From: Paragonimus westermani
Lineage: Eukaryota > Platyhelminthes > Trematoda > Plagiorchiida > Troglotrematidae
Assembly (NCBI GenBank): GCA_008508345.1
Contig: QNGE01003218.1
Coordinates: forward strand, 26,099 to 90,098
Direction: 5' to 3'
Length of the DNA stretch: 64,000 bases
Shown: positions 48,601 through 61,913 of the stretch, piece by piece
Numbering within the stretch: the stretch's first letter is position 1
Layout of the letters: each line of letters begins with the position of its first letter
Program-made: the position numbers and the translations under genes
Notes under the pieces: model-generated
Database searches by the model: none
What the model was told of the DNA's origin: nothing
The model's input: only the letters and a program-made list of their open reading frames with translations

Positions 48601-51590
48601 ACGTAAAATTCTGACACAGAAAGACGTGAACATAATGCTTAATTTGATGAGACATTGCACTTCGGTTCCACTTCAATTCAAGAGTCATGTCAAATAGTTG
48701 CACTGAGTAACTTAGAAAATGGCAATTCAGTATTTTCAAAAACATTTTCTTGGCACTCTGAACATTCAACCATATGGTTTACTCGAAATTACGGCAGATT
48801 TGTTTACAAGGATGTCGGATTTAATGGGGAAGCATGTTAAGAAAAATCCGCATCCGAGAATGAGATCGCATATAAAGTTGAACTGAGACCAAATTGGAAA
48901 CGCGGATAAGTATTCTGAAAAGTCGAAATGAAGAGAATGAGCACAATCAGATGGGATGTTGGATACATGAAACTTGTATTTTTCTAAAATCCGAGACACG
49001 GGAGATTCAATCAGATTATGCTAACGAATGATCATACAATCAGACAAGTGAATTATCGATTTAGACGGAAGCTTAGGTCGTTGACCCTGAAAAAATGACC
49101 AAAGATCATCACAGTCAGAGTGGTAGTGGATGTGGACGAAACGGAAGAGCAGAGTACACGGATCTTGAAACGATTCTAGACATGAAGCATAAATGATGCT
49201 CTTTCTAATTTAATGAGAACGCTTCTAAAATGTGGAGGTCACGTCAACTTGTGGTTTTAAGTGTTAGTTGACTGTTCAACAGATTAGAACCTAGAAAGAA
49301 CATTGCTTTCTGCTTTTGTCTGTGGACAAGTATCAAAAGTTACTGGTAGATTGTCCACTTGAAAATGGGATGAAACCTCAGTATATTTTACGTACTGTTG
49401 GAAGCAGGGTGTACCACATGCTAGCTGGGCAATTCAGCATGGATATTCAGTACGACGGAGCATGACGGAGTTTTCAGTTGCCGTACACCAGAGGTGATGC
49501 CTTCAGCACAGTTCAGTGAAAGGGAATCCCTGAGGAAGAGCGTGGGACTCTCGTAACGAAGGAAAATTGATAACTAATTGCTCCTTAAAAACCTTAATAA
49601 GAAATTAGTGGGGGGGCATTTGGTTATTCAAATGTGTAAACTGGAAGCGGCTATTAAGAAAAACAGGTAATAACATTACAGGAGATGACAGAATAATTTG
49701 CTTTTCAATAATATCAAATGAATGTTTGTTTTTCGAAGCGGTTGGAAGTAATGTCGTAGATTATCATTACTTTTCATGTTTGGAGAAAAATTAAGTGGGG
49801 AGGGCAGAGCAATGTATCCTGATTTGGTCATCCAAAGGTGGTAATAAGGTTATTTTTAGTTTTTCCTTCCGAAATGCACAAACACCAATTTTTGAGATGG
49901 CCCGTATTTGTCGATCCGATTTTCTTCGAACCGACTCGTCTTGCATCTGGTTCTGTAAATCCAGTTTCCTATGGTGCTGTCTTGTTAGACTACGGTCACG
50001 AAACTTGCGCTATTCCGGTTAAGTGATCACCCTACCGTTCCTTCTCGGCATGCAATGGAGGAAATCTTCAGTTAACTGTAGCTCAGCTATTAGTTTCAAA
50101 CTGGCAACACGCATAGCCCAACTGATAAATACATCTTCGTGCAGCTTACTATTTACACTGTTTTTTCGTGAATTTTCATAAAATAAACCAAAATTGTGCA
50201 TCAGCTAATGCGAGGTAAAATCATAAAAATAAATATCAACTTGGTTAATTATAGGACTCTAATGTCGTCTTCCAAGAATCAAATCCTTGCAACAGATTAA
50301 ATACACGAATTAGTCATGTAAACAAGATTACTATTAATAAGTCGCCATGCTGTCTTCGAAAAATGTAAGGAAGGTGATATGAAGTCAATACTGTAGCTCA
50401 CTGACCAGCTGTAGCACAATGTTAAGCACACCAGAAGGAAACATAACGATAATTAATTAAAATTTGGAATCGTTGATCAGACCTGTAAAACAGCCAAATA
50501 TGCCTACGTGAGATAGAATTGTCATCCAGTGGAGCTTCTCGTCGAGAAGGTGGAAAAATGAGTCGTGCAGGGGGTTTTTGAATTTTGGCCTCTGTTGAAC
50601 ACGTGAATAAGGTTTTGATCAAATATTATCTGTTCCAAACCCACAGTTTGTCTCCAAATGTGAAGTAGGTGATCACATCGAACTGGTTAACTGAAAGTCA
50701 TGTGCTTTAGTAGCAGTTGTCTTAAAAATCTAGGGAATTTTATTAAATGACCGGCTAGAGTCTTGAACTTTAAACCTAACATCGTTCTCAGAGTATAGGC
50801 AGGGCTTTCCAAGGTGCATTTCGTGTCTGCATTCCTTGTTTGAAGCTGGCGATTACTACATTAAAGCGGCCGACCGTGTTGAGCTAGTAGACGTTATTCT
50901 TCTGAAATTATGGAAAGCATCGTAAAGACTTAATCAGTATTGTGTAGTTGACTTGTTATTTGTGTGACTCACGGATTACGTCAAAGCATTAACTTTCAAT
51001 TTGAAGTTGAATGAACTGCTATTCGACCACAAATCTACGAGTGACGATGTACCTGTGGGTCCAAACGCAAGCCCTTAGTTCCTCTAACTATTTTATGAAT
51101 CACTGCAGCCTATGCGTTCCTTGATATTACGACATAGTGAGGACTGGACAGTTTAGCGAGTATTGGGTCATATAGCTGAAAGCAAATGGTTTCGAACTGA
51201 TGCTGACATTTTGCTTGATTATGATAAACAAACACCAGTCTGTTGAAATCCTCTAGATACACGGTAGAACATAGTTGTCAGTTGTCACACACAATTGTAC
51301 TATTAAGAGTCAAGCAGTCCTCCAGCTAGAGCTCTGTACGTTTCGCAATTACACGTTGGCAATAAAAAGGTTAGCTTGACGCTAGAGCTTATCCTAATTC
51401 CAGTGACGGATCGAGCAGACGACTGTCCATTGATGCTCTACCTTCTTATATCCATTCCGATTTGGTTGTTGATCACACGTTCCAGGAAAACACTGGCCGA
51501 TCGACAGTGCACAAACAAAAGCTACAAACACAATTTTCAGTATCGTGAATATGCTCAGTTTAGTCATGAGGAAAAACGCGTACCAAACAA
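45690..51590. other. No supported gene
   Basis: Several 60-95-codon frames (45,958-46,203; 47,400-47,965; 49,795-50,026) were read in translation. None shows a known motif or paired splice sites. Confidence 0.55.
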
Positions 51591-51595
51591 GCTTG

Positions 51596-51616
51596 TTTTC
51601 AGTGCTTCATCATCAG
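51596..51616 (-). ncRNA. Degenerate hammerhead-like motif downstream of the PLE RT
   Basis: The minus strand reads CTGATGA (51,616-51,610), 9 bases, then GAAAA and CAAGCTTGTTT. The first core half is perfect. The second is GAAAA rather than GAAAC, and stem II is very weak. AACAAGCTTGTT next to it is a perfect palindrome in the place of stem III. It lies 170-190 bases past the end of the minus-strand RT remnant and in the same sense. Confidence 0.4.
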
Positions 51617-51779
51617 GCTAAATACAACACATTTATGTGTTCGCTCGGGGTAGTATGTCTGTAGGGTGAGGGATGGTGATTATTAATGTTCAGTTAGTCA
51701 AACTCGTGAAATCTAGTTGTGTAGCGCCAGTGAATTGGGTTGTAAACGTTTTCGGAAAATCGGTACCCCTATGTATCAG

Positions 51780-53045
51780 ATCGATTCAAGCTATCGGTAC
51801 AGGGCCACTGGTGTGGATGTAAACCGAATACGTAATTGAGCTGCGAAATAGGTTTTGGTAAGCGCTACGTTAAGTTTCCTGGTTATATTTTCAGCATTAC
51901 TATCGCCTTTGAAAGGCAAAGTAATATAAACAGGTTTTTCGCCTACAGTTTGCGGCAAACCTACCTTTGTGCTAACCATCATGTACTTACAGATAAACTG
52001 TTCTCGGTAGCCATTTTCAAGGAGTGTGTTAAATATAAACTGTTTTTCCTTCCTCTATGGTGTCATCTAAGCAAATTCTCACTGTCCAATCTAGCAAACA
52101 CCGGACTCGGTTTTTCTTTTGTCTCAAAGGTACGAAGCTATTAAAATTTGTATACTGTCCTGTCCAGGTTGCTTTACAATATACCTTACGTTGTATTGTA
52201 TCGTCCTCACGACGTGACATGAACACATCTAAGAACGCCATCCGTGCTGGGCTCCAGGGTGAATCAGATATTCTTATGGGCACTGTTGAATTGCATCAGT
52301 AATATATTGAGAAATTCCGATGCGTTTATCGTGCAGATAATGTTATTTTCATAACGTTTATAAAGAGTCGAAGACTTAATACGGTCTGCTAGTGAACTAC
52401 TTTCAAGCTTTGCCATGAAATTATCGGCTAGTAAGGGACCTAACGGTGACCCCATTGCTACTCCGTCCTTTGGGCGGTATAGCTTGCCCGAAAGCCTGAA
52501 CTAACCGTTGTAGGTGCAGCGATACAAAAGCTGCTTTAGTTCATCCACTGGTATCCCCACGTTTATGCCATTGCTCTCTACATACCAACCGAGAAACTCG
52601 ATTGTCCCACTTAGTGGGACATTTGTAAAGAGAGACGTGACGTCGTGCGAGAATAAACGCATTCCCTTTGCACTCAGTTGTTTCACCGTTTCGACAAGTT
52701 CAAAAGAATCTCCAAAACTGTGAATCGCTAGTTTCTTCCTGACCGGCTCTAACAATTCGGCTAGTCATTTTGCCGTTGCATGATACGGCTAATTACACAC
52801 GTCTAACATCGGACGTAGCGGCACTCAGTTGTTATGCACTTTAGATAGCCCAAAAAGCCTGGGAATTGCACTGGTCTAATTCTTTCGAAGGTGGTTGAGT
52901 CAATAAGTCCTCTTTGTTTCATATATCTCAGTACGTCAACAATGTAACTATTTTTCAGCAGAGAACGACGCCTCATCTGGGCCACATATCTTCGCTTGAT
53001 GGAAATCACTGACACTGGGATTACGCGGCAAAGCTGTGACAAGTT
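51780..53045 (-). pseudogene. Penelope-like element reverse transcriptase, frameshifted, endonuclease missing
   Basis: In order on the minus strand, across several frames: F-E-R-I-R-P-V-Q-F-P-G-F-L-G-Y-L-K (family I-R-P ... F-P-R-F-x-G-L-P-K), then L-L-E-P-V-R-K-K-L, then S-H-D-V-T-S-L-F-T-N-V-P-L, then M-G-S-P-L-G-P-L-L-A-D, then Y-E-N-N-I-I, then A-F-L-D-V-F-M-S-R-R, then K-A-T-W-T-G-Q-Y-T-N-F-N-S-F-V-P-L, and finally V-Y-I-T-L-P-F-K-G-D with L-N-V-A-L-T-K-T-Y-F-A-A-Q-L-R. This is the PLE RT from finger to linker. The catalytic Y-x-D-D box reads Y-E-N-N, losing both Asp, and there are frameshifts and stops. The GIY-YIG domain that should follow the linker is absent: the frame ends at about 51,790 and a ribozyme-like end follows within 200 bases. 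The 5' part above 53,045 is also missing. Confidence 0.92.
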
Positions 53046-54793
53046 GTGTCACCGAACGTGCGGGAAGCATATTTTCACAATTTTGCTAACTCTACTCTCA
53101 AACGCCATCCTGGAAATCCTCATCAAGACATAACCTAAATGGAAGATTTCGTGTACACACACCTCTTTATTTTAAGCTCTCCAGAGACCGAGTGATTTGG
53201 GTTAACATGAAGTCAAATGTGAAATCAACTGCTGGGTTTTTCTTAGTTGTTACCGAAGTTCTCCCGTGTTGTGCCTCGAGTACCATAAACGATTTCTGCT
53301 TCTGACTTCAACAGTGGAGTTTAATAAAATTTAGTGAGTTTCAAAATCCACAGCGCCAAGTGATACGTAAAAAACGGCTTCGTCACTATTAAATAGTAGA
53401 AAATATGGTCGATATAAGTTGAACACCGATAACAACTAATCGCAGCTGTTGCACTCACACAAACTTTTCAGCATGAGGTCAATGGCATAACGGTCAACAT
53501 GGTAGCCTTTTGAAAGCGTGATGGTAGTTCTTATCTTGGCCATGACAAGGAAACACACTAATGATGAACTCTAGCAAGAGTGGAATTCAAGGTTGATCGT
53601 TATATTCGAAAGCGGATAACTAAAAAGTCTATGGGAATGCAACAGCTGCGACCATTTTACGGTATCATTCAACTTAGACTGATGTATACTACAACTTATT
53701 TTGTCTGTACGGCTTCAGCGGTGTTCAACAAGGATTCAGACGTACAAGAATCAGGTTGACAAATTTCTTTGTACGTTTGGAAGAATGGAGGTTTATCTGT
53801 TAAGATTAATGGCTTTTCTGTAGTATTGAAAATAAAACCTTCTTTACAATGGGTGAAATACAAATGAGACCATAGGATCCCGAAATATCTATTTTTTGTT
53901 CACAATTGTGATAACGCGCCTCACACTGTTGTGTACTCGAGTGCTAGAAAAACAGGCTCAACTTTTTCTAATCAGAAAAGCACAGTAGAAAATTTTGCTT
54001 AGGTACAAACATGCGAAACGCACCACAGGATTGAATGCGAATATGGATAGGTACCTAAACGAAATTTTGTCTAGCTATCGCTCGCACGTTTCCAAATATA
54101 GTTTGAAAATGGGGTTGGTGAAGTGTTTGCTTATTGTACTGAAGCATCGTGTCGGAAGGTCATTTAGTTTGTTAAAAAGTCTGACATCTGTCTTAAAGAG
54201 GTCATGCCAGACTAGTGCAGAATAATCTAATCACACAGGAAATATACAGGAGTGAAAAACTATAAAAACCGAGTGGTTGAGGATAAAATTATTTTAGTTT
54301 GAACCCCTTTAGGGTATGATATTTGATTTTTCAAAAATCTACTTGGTGTAGAAGAACCAGTGTCTCATCTATCAGAATGCAATTCCCACGTGTTTGAATG
54401 AAAAATGTCTTGGAATGAGAACATTGTGTGAATGTTACTCTGCGTACTGCTCCATCAGTTAATTTTAACGATTGACACTAACAGGTGGGAAAACAATGAC
54501 CTAGTTTGTGGTATCTGTTGGCAATTAACAACCACGGGTTTAATAGTGAAAACCTACAGTACAACGATGGTGAATTAGAAGTTTGGAACATTGGTTCCCA
54601 TTGATAAATTTGATAAAGGCCAACAACAACAACAAGTAAGATGTGCACAAATGCGCAAATACACTAGTGTCTCAATATATCGACCACCCACTCTAACCTG
54701 GAAAGATGTTCGCTCTTATGAAGTTGTACTTCTGAAAACGTTTGATAAGTAATTGTGATATATTTGGAATATATCGTTCTGAAAATACAAAGG

Positions 54794-54861
54794 GAATAAC
54801 ACAACGTTACGAGCAAGTTGTAATACTCTGCGATTCAACCACCTCGGGTGGCCTTCCTCAG
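54794..54861 (-). ncRNA. Hammerhead-like motif plus PLE tail, family 1, copy 3 (best stem II)
   Basis: The minus strand reads CTGAGGA (54,861-54,855), then an 18-base stem-loop (CCACC with GGTGG plus two G-U pairs, loop CGA), then GAATC (54,836-54,832), then the tail with ACAACTTGCTCGTAACGTTG down to 54,794. CUGANGA allows the G in the fifth position. GAATC differs by one base from GAAAC, which should harm activity. The 33-base tail is identical to 25,931-25,963 and closely matches 17,120-17,154. It lies upstream of, and in the same sense as, the RT remnant at 51.8-53.0 kb. Confidence 0.65.
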
Positions 54862-55290
54862 GAGTGGTGTAATCGAAATCACATTGACAGAGGAACACAG
54901 ATCACATGGGATTTACCGAGGTTAGGTCAATTTGTGGTTCATCTGACGGGATTGGTCTAGTCCTTTGCCCACTAAGTGGGGGTGAGACAGATGTAGTTAA
55001 GACGCGTCCGTGTCTGGTGCTGTTTATCCATCCACGCCACACTGCAGACAGGGGTTTGCTATCATTGCGATTAACACAAGAGTGCTGTGTGTAAATGATG
55101 AGAGAACCTAATACTAATATATAATATTTGCATGCACGTCAACCGTTCCGTGCGATTGCCTAAAAGTCATATTGAAGTGTGGTAAATTTGAGAATCAACT
55201 CAGTATTGTCACGTAGACACCGAATCGANGTGCGAGGTGATGACTACCTCATTTGAAGCTTGTACAATGTGAATTTTCTGATTTAAATCG

Positions 55291-55321
55291 CTTGATAAAG
55301 GCTCTCCGAGAGGGTCGAAAC
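55291..55321 (+). ncRNA. Hammerhead-like motif, second family
   Basis: CTTGATAA, then AAGG-CTCT-CCG-AGAG-GGTC, then GAAAC (55,317-55,321) followed by GTT. Stem II has at least four strong pairs (CTCT 55,302-55,305 with AGAG 55,309-55,312). The first core half differs from CUGAUGA at two positions (T for C, A for G). The GAAACGTTG ending is the typical PLE ribozyme form. It lies 0.43 kb from the family 1 motif on the other strand. No PLE protein could be read nearby. Confidence 0.45.
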
Positions 55322-55324
55322 GTT

Positions 55325-58300
55325 GCGAAACCGATAACTCTTTGGTTTTTAACTCGTTGTGGCTTAACCAAGGATTTACTTGATAATATACCTCAAGTTG
55401 TTTCGCTTATAAGGGGCCTAACAAAGTTTAATTGTTTACCTGTCCCACTTGTCCTTGACACAGACCATAACCCAGATGTGGCAGTTGGTAACAAGTTCAG
55501 CAGTTCTCCACTTGAGACGTCTAAAAGATTAACGACCGTCAACAATTTAACTGAGCAACCGAAAACGTTAATGCGCATGATTATGACCTAACAAATTTCT
55601 CAGTTTGTGATCAAATGACTACTGCTGTACTGGAGATCATAAAGCGGAAAACAGTGGTCAAATGCGAAGGCAAACGTATGTGAAAGCGGGGGTCTTGGCT
55701 AACCAGTCGCGTTAACAATGTTGCACTTCTGCTCAATAATGGTTCTGGCTGCTGTTTTAAAGTTTGTTTCTGAAACTAGCAGTATATGTAGGGTAGGATT
55801 TGCAACCTTTGTTACTTAGGTGGAAATCTGGGCGGACAGACCATTCATCATCATTTGAAATGTAAAGTGACTAGATATTCAAAGCACGCAGCAGGAAAAT
55901 CTTTCGAAGTGCAGCAACCGATAAATGACCCTGGAGGATGACCACCACACAACATAAAATGGATTCATTTGAATCAGCTGGCCTAACATAAGACGGCCAC
56001 ATATTCACGACACCAAGGAAATCCTCAGTAATTCGTGATAGAAATTAGGAATAGGATGAAAACTGTCAGTTATATTCTAATCATACACTCTGAATATGAG
56101 ACTCATCATAATTATACACCATACGTAGCAGGGATAAAGCAAAATGAAACTGTTGGCAAAGGTCAAACTAATTGTGGATCGGCGAATTCAGTACAGTAGT
56201 CCACGTCTGATCAACAAAGAAACCTCATCAGTTGCAGACCGCGAAAGCTAATCACAGGAATGTAAATTCCAATACCCAGGATTACTCCAGGCTGCAGACA
56301 CCAAGATGACTAAGAGATTCTGCACTGCTCATATGATTAAAAGTGAGTCACAGAGGTGGATAGCAGGATTGTTGATGTTATTATCTAAACAAATGACCAT
56401 CAGTCATCAAACAATTGGCTCAATTCTCTCAAATGATGGATTCTTTCCAGTATGACTAACTACTTGTTTTACCGGACGATGAGGCTTCACAAAATACAAA
56501 AATACTTCCACTCTTTTTTTTCCCGTAGACTGAAATTGATCAGCCCTCTGTAGTTACCCCGCAAACGAGAAAGCAGCCACTGCAGTCCAAGAAGGGGCCA
56601 AAGTAATCATTTTGCAAACGCTGGATCTCAATGACCATTAGCGAAACAGTTAACAGCTGATTCAACTCTGTTGGGTTCCATTAGCACTATACAGGTTACA
56701 GATTTGAACCGACAACTCATGAATAAGCGGCGAATTGGAGTCCAGAGACTCATCCACCAGACCACGGGGTCACTACCTACTGGCTAGCAGGAAAGTGTGT
56801 AGATTGTTACCCTTTTCTGTTGGGCCTACTGTTCTTTTTCTTCTCAAACACTTTCCTACAATTTTGATGGTAACAACATAGCATTCTAGCGAATGAGCAT
56901 ATAGGCCGTAATTCGCTACTTACTTTAAGGTCTTGAGTTTGATAACCCGGCTTGCATGGTGATAGTGAGGTTCATCAAGGTTGAAACAGTTGTCCATCAA
57001 GTTTGTGGTGATAACTTGGGTCAGACTGGCCTCAAAAATAGTGTCGGCTTTAGATAAACAAATTAGGTTGTTGTTAGCCTTCACCTGATCGCAAAGTTAA
57101 CGTGAATAATAATCTTTTCATTTGCTCACTAGTTTTCGTGCCCCCCTCCAAGACGATTTATATATGCCTATTTAATTGAACAGATTTCCTTTATTCTTTA
57201 GTCCCTGTTGGCTGTCAGTAGTTTTTTTTAAAGTGGTACCCTCTGGTTGCCGCTTCGAAAGATTGGGGAATACAACTGCAACCCATCACTCACTCGAACT
57301 AGGGCCTAATTCCTTCAGGTGACATCATAAACAGGCTGAACTTTGCATCGGAACATTACTTCCCTCAAAGTTAACTCACTGTGAGCAAATCAAAAGTATG
57401 TCGCATGAAATTAGTTGAAGAATAATTGTTTTCCCCTTACTTATTCAAAAACGCTTGTATACTGATTGTAACACTGAGTGGGAAAGTCTCCAAAACGGGA
57501 CAATAATTATGACATGCTCACCTAACGTTCAGCAAATTTCACAAAGCGTCAAAATGAGAACCGCATTTTACGGTACGAATTGAGCGGTTACAATTAGCAT
57601 CAACCCCTCCCATAAATCTTGAAAGTCTGAGTTTCCAGTGTTCTATTAAAAGATTTATCGAATCTTGAGTAATAAAATCAGTACAGATCACCAATGGATG
57701 GATAACGTGTGTTAAAGCGTTTTCATATTTGTGGTCTGACTGCAGCTAGAACTCAGATTGGAAGAACGCGAATAAGCGCAGAACCCATTTACTGCGAAAT
57801 ACTAGTCAGTCGTGGAGCGGCAAACGTTCATTTAGCTGTCTGATGTGTCAACAAATTCCGCATTTATTAGAACCAGCCAAAGTGATTAGTACTGTGTACA
57901 AAAAGACAATCAGTTTACTTAGAAAAACTCTACGTTTAGGGTTTCCATCAAAATCGATTTGAATTCAGTGTGTTCCACTCGGGTCGTTATAAGTTTGTGA
58001 CATAGAAGATCCTAGAGGAAGACTGATTACCCCTACACTTTATTCATCTTTTATTGACACACTTATTTGGGCTCAGTAACGAATGTACGTGTGCCAAGGT
58101 CAGTCACAACTAACTACCACGTGGGTGACGGTATTGTTTAATTAGAATCATATGACGATCAGAATTTACAAATGTGTACTTCTTTCCTAAACAAAAAAAT
58201 TGCACATACCACGTACACCTAACTGCTCGTACGTATCTTAACATCTGTGATCCAGACCCTGAAAAAACCTACTATGTAAACTGGACCTATAGTTGCTCGA

Positions 58301-60635
58301 TCGCGTTTACTGGTGTAAATATCAATGTACTCATTACATTCGTACTATGCCACCCTAATGAAATCATCCGCCTACTCATCCACAATTAATGAAAAAATTA
58401 CTGCGTACACGGGCAGAGTTGTGTCATGAGTTAGAGTGCAGCAGATAATCTAATTTAAAACCGTTGAAGCTTGAGTAAATCAAAATTGCTTTTTAGTGCC
58501 AAAAACGTATATCTCCAACATATGAATTCAGAAGCAAGCCGTCGAAAAAGTTAGGAGGTTGGTAGTAACGTCATCCACCGTAAACTAAATGAACAGTACT
58601 TGCCAAACTTGAACCCGTTCACTGCTAAATAGTATGCAGTTTGGTTGCTATAGTTTGAAGTTCCTTCACAACTATTCTATCTCCCGTTACCTCATAAAAG
58701 TTCCGTTAGTTTTTAAACGCTCGATGTGACAAGGATATGCACTACTGATAAGCTGCACTAGAGACGGAATTTTTAAGTAGATATTCCTTTCAAATGTGGA
58801 TTTGAAAACAATTGATTAGAAATGTGCATGCTTCATACTACCATTAAATACCGGTTGAACGAGAAAGAATTTATTGCCGAGTAACTCCTGAGGATGGTTG
58901 GAACAAGAGGAAGAATAGACGAACTCAACATGAATTCGTCTGTTAGATACGGGATATGGCAAAAAAAATGAACCAGATGGATAATCAACACTTCTTCAAG
59001 TGAGCAAAACACAGTGGTTGATAAAACCTACAATCTACTGAATCGCTCTTTGTTTCAAAGAGAACATTACTTTCACCAGTACTTTCTTTAAAAAGACAGA
59101 AAAATCAATTGTTGATGATACTGAACTGAACCAATTCGGCTACCCCATGCGTAAACACAGATTCCTTTGAATTAAATTTACTGCCACTAACAGAAGAATC
59201 AGTTTTTGCAGTTGTTCTTGTCTGAACCCAACATATTCCCATAAGAACCGATTGATTTTAGTAAAACCATGTAGATCAGTCTTGGTGATAGTTGTCTGAT
59301 TTAACACGTATTCGTAAGAAAACAAACTACGCCACAACACATTTAGAAACATCCAATTGACAATCCTTACACCAATATGACCTTCTGCCTATGATTGTGT
59401 CGTACTGGTGGAAGAAATCATATTTCACCAAACCATCAAATAAAATTTAAGTTGAAGGACACAGTTGATCGCAGGCTTTGCATTCTAATGGTCGATCATG
59501 CGGATGATATGCTCAACATACCACTGATTTGCCACTTTGGTGCGTGCTGTAGACGTATCTTACCGTAGATGTATTCGTCATACTTGAATGATAGTAGTCA
59601 TGACATTCTGTTGTTCATTCAGGATCTTCCCCAGATCAGAAGTAGCCACATGACTTGAAGAAATTGTGACAAACAGGATGCACATTGGTGTACGAATATA
59701 AAGACACTGAGTAAGTGGCTGACTGTACACTAACAGCGATCACTGCTTTGTTCACGTTGTAAATCACTGAAGGATCATCGTGACAAAATCGAAGTGGAAC
59801 AGTGTTAGTTATTTGAGGGGATATACTGGCATATGTCAGACAATACCCACATTTGCTCACAGCCTTCACTTTCAGAGGAGCTTGCTGACTGGTTAATAGT
59901 TCGATTTAATTTCCTTTGCTGTCATTTTGGACTCATTTCACTTCTAGATTGGTTCTCTTATCATACAGTGTTATCGTCGATTGGCAGAAGTTGACGTTCA
60001 CCCTGTTCTAAATAACGCTTCAGTTTTCACTATATTGGTTCTTCATCATAACTGCACTGAAGGATTCTTTTTTCTACATACCTATTACAGTGACTTGTAC
60101 TGGATCCAACAATGTTGACGAGCTACCAATCTTTTATGTCCCACGACCGTTCAGAATGGAACGTAGTGATAAATATGCCTTCACTGGTACCATCTCAAGT
60201 TTATCAGCCCCAAAGTTGATCGGTATGCCATAATTACCAATTCAAATGCCCTGCTTGACTGCACGAACTCTCTGCTTAAACGCGCACAGCTCGCTTGTCA
60301 TCGTGTCTAACACGGCCTCAGTTGTGAACGCAGCAAACCGCGATATTCCCAAAAGTCGCTATAGAGTCAACACTGAGTAAAACAGTGTGCAAATGTTTTC
60401 TATGCAGAACGTCCTGGAGAGAACTGTCAGACGTGACGATAGAGCTAACCGCCCTAAAAAGTATTTAGCTCTTGCTGTTCACGGACTTGCTGCGACAAAT
60501 ATGAGAGTGACACTCTCTACAGTACATATACAGGAGGTTTCTGCCAACCGTATAGACCGAACAATAGTCGGTAAAATGGCAGTTTTGTGAGGTTTGTTCT
60601 CCACAACATCCTTTCTGGTCTACCGGTCAGCTTCG
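55325..60635. other. No supported gene
   Basis: Long AT-rich stretch with no long open frame. The frame 55,253-55,591 runs through a ribozyme-like motif and is probably not coding. 53,050-54,790 is likewise empty apart from a short (AAC)n run near 54,620. Confidence 0.6.
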
Positions 60636-60639
60636 AGCG

Positions 60640-61100
60640 CAGGTTTCCCTTCGAACCTTACCAAGCTGGGTTCCGCAGGCAGATTGCGCTCCAAGGCTCC
60701 GAGAAGTCGATTGGATTTTTCGTTAAGTTACCTAACGAGCTAAGTATTGAGATACTGAACTGCTAGTGCGAAGAGTGTTACATTCAAGTTTCCTTAGGAA
60801 GAACGGGAGAAATCACTCTCATTAGTCAAAACTATGGTACACATTAAGCCGGACTCTTAGCTTCAGGTGAAGTCAACGGTCACGAGTTTGTATTTTACTC
60901 CACTGGCATTCCCGGCACAGTGCGTCAACCCCACCGTCTTTTGTCGTCCGCCATCTGCAAATCATCAAGGACCGAGCGAGAGTGATATAAACAACCCCCT
61001 ATATTACTCAATATACCGGTTACGGATTACTTCCTCTCCAAAATCTGTGGTCAGAATGGCCAGCTGGGGTTTATCTCTGCAACTCAAAAAGCGCTAACCT
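60640..61100 (+). pseudogene. Strongly decayed Penelope-like linker and endonuclease
   Basis: Several weak matches occur in the right order: F-P-F-E-P ... F-R-R-Q-I (linker L-P-F-K-G-D ... R-R-L), K-L-P-N-E-L-S-I-E-I-L-N-C-stop-C-E-E-C-Y-I, then L-G-R-T-G (C-I-Y-x-F-T-C-x-C ... Y-I-G-R-T), and near 60,985-61,090 D-I-N-N-P-L then S-S-P-K-S-V-V-R-M-A-S-W (D-P ... N-P-R-F-L-R-F-A-E-A). Each match alone is poor; the order and spacing make the call. It lies directly upstream of the cleaner copy at 61.4 kb, in the same orientation. Confidence 0.45.
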
Positions 61101-61913
61101 GACCGGCTTTTCAAGCATGTTTTGCATTCAGTGGAGTTCGATGTCCTGAGAACGACAAATTAACGAGCAAGACCTGTTTTCTGTATTCAATCCACTGACT
61201 GATAACAACACAATTAACATCAAAACAGTAACTAGAGTGAGTCGCAAAAACGGTTAGTAAATGTGATGGGCGGCGCGTTTCTTAGAATTACTCAACTATC
61301 ATTGCACATTGTGAGTTTGATTGATTGTGTAGAGTTAAAACTTGAGTCATCATCTTGGAATAAAAATGTGCGTTCATTAGTCTCTCTTTTAAGAGAGACC
61401 CACCGCCCCAAATTATCACAAGAAATCTCAAAACGTCAGCTGGACCGACCTAACCTGTCGCTAAATTGTGCGTCAGCTTCCTTTCAACACCCATTATCAT
61501 GTCACAACTCAAAGGCAAATTTCCATGTTCCGCAACCAGCAGTTGTGTGTACTCATTTGCTTGCTCGTGTGAAGCTCCAAACGTTGGTCACATTGCAAAG
61601 CGATTGTCTGATAAATTGTGTGAGCATCATTCTGCGTGGTTGAACAGTGGTGTGACTGAAGCGGTTTCCAGCACAGTTGTTGCTTGTCTGACCAACTGAT
61701 CGTCCCCTCAACGGGAAAGTTGTCTTTCAGCTTGTTATCGAAGTGCCAAGATCTCGAATTAGAATGTGGAGATTCCGAATGTTGGCCGTTGTCGAGACCC
61801 TTATTATCCGACCGTGCAACTGTGACCTCTGCACCCAGAAGTAGTTCTGATGGTTGGGAAAATTGGTGGCGTTGTTTGTACCTCGGGTTGATGGTTTTGG
61901 TATAGATATGTTT

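Noticed and set aside
55253..55591. A 112-codon plus-strand open frame
   Set aside because: It runs straight through a hammerhead-like motif and has no known protein similarity; probably chance.
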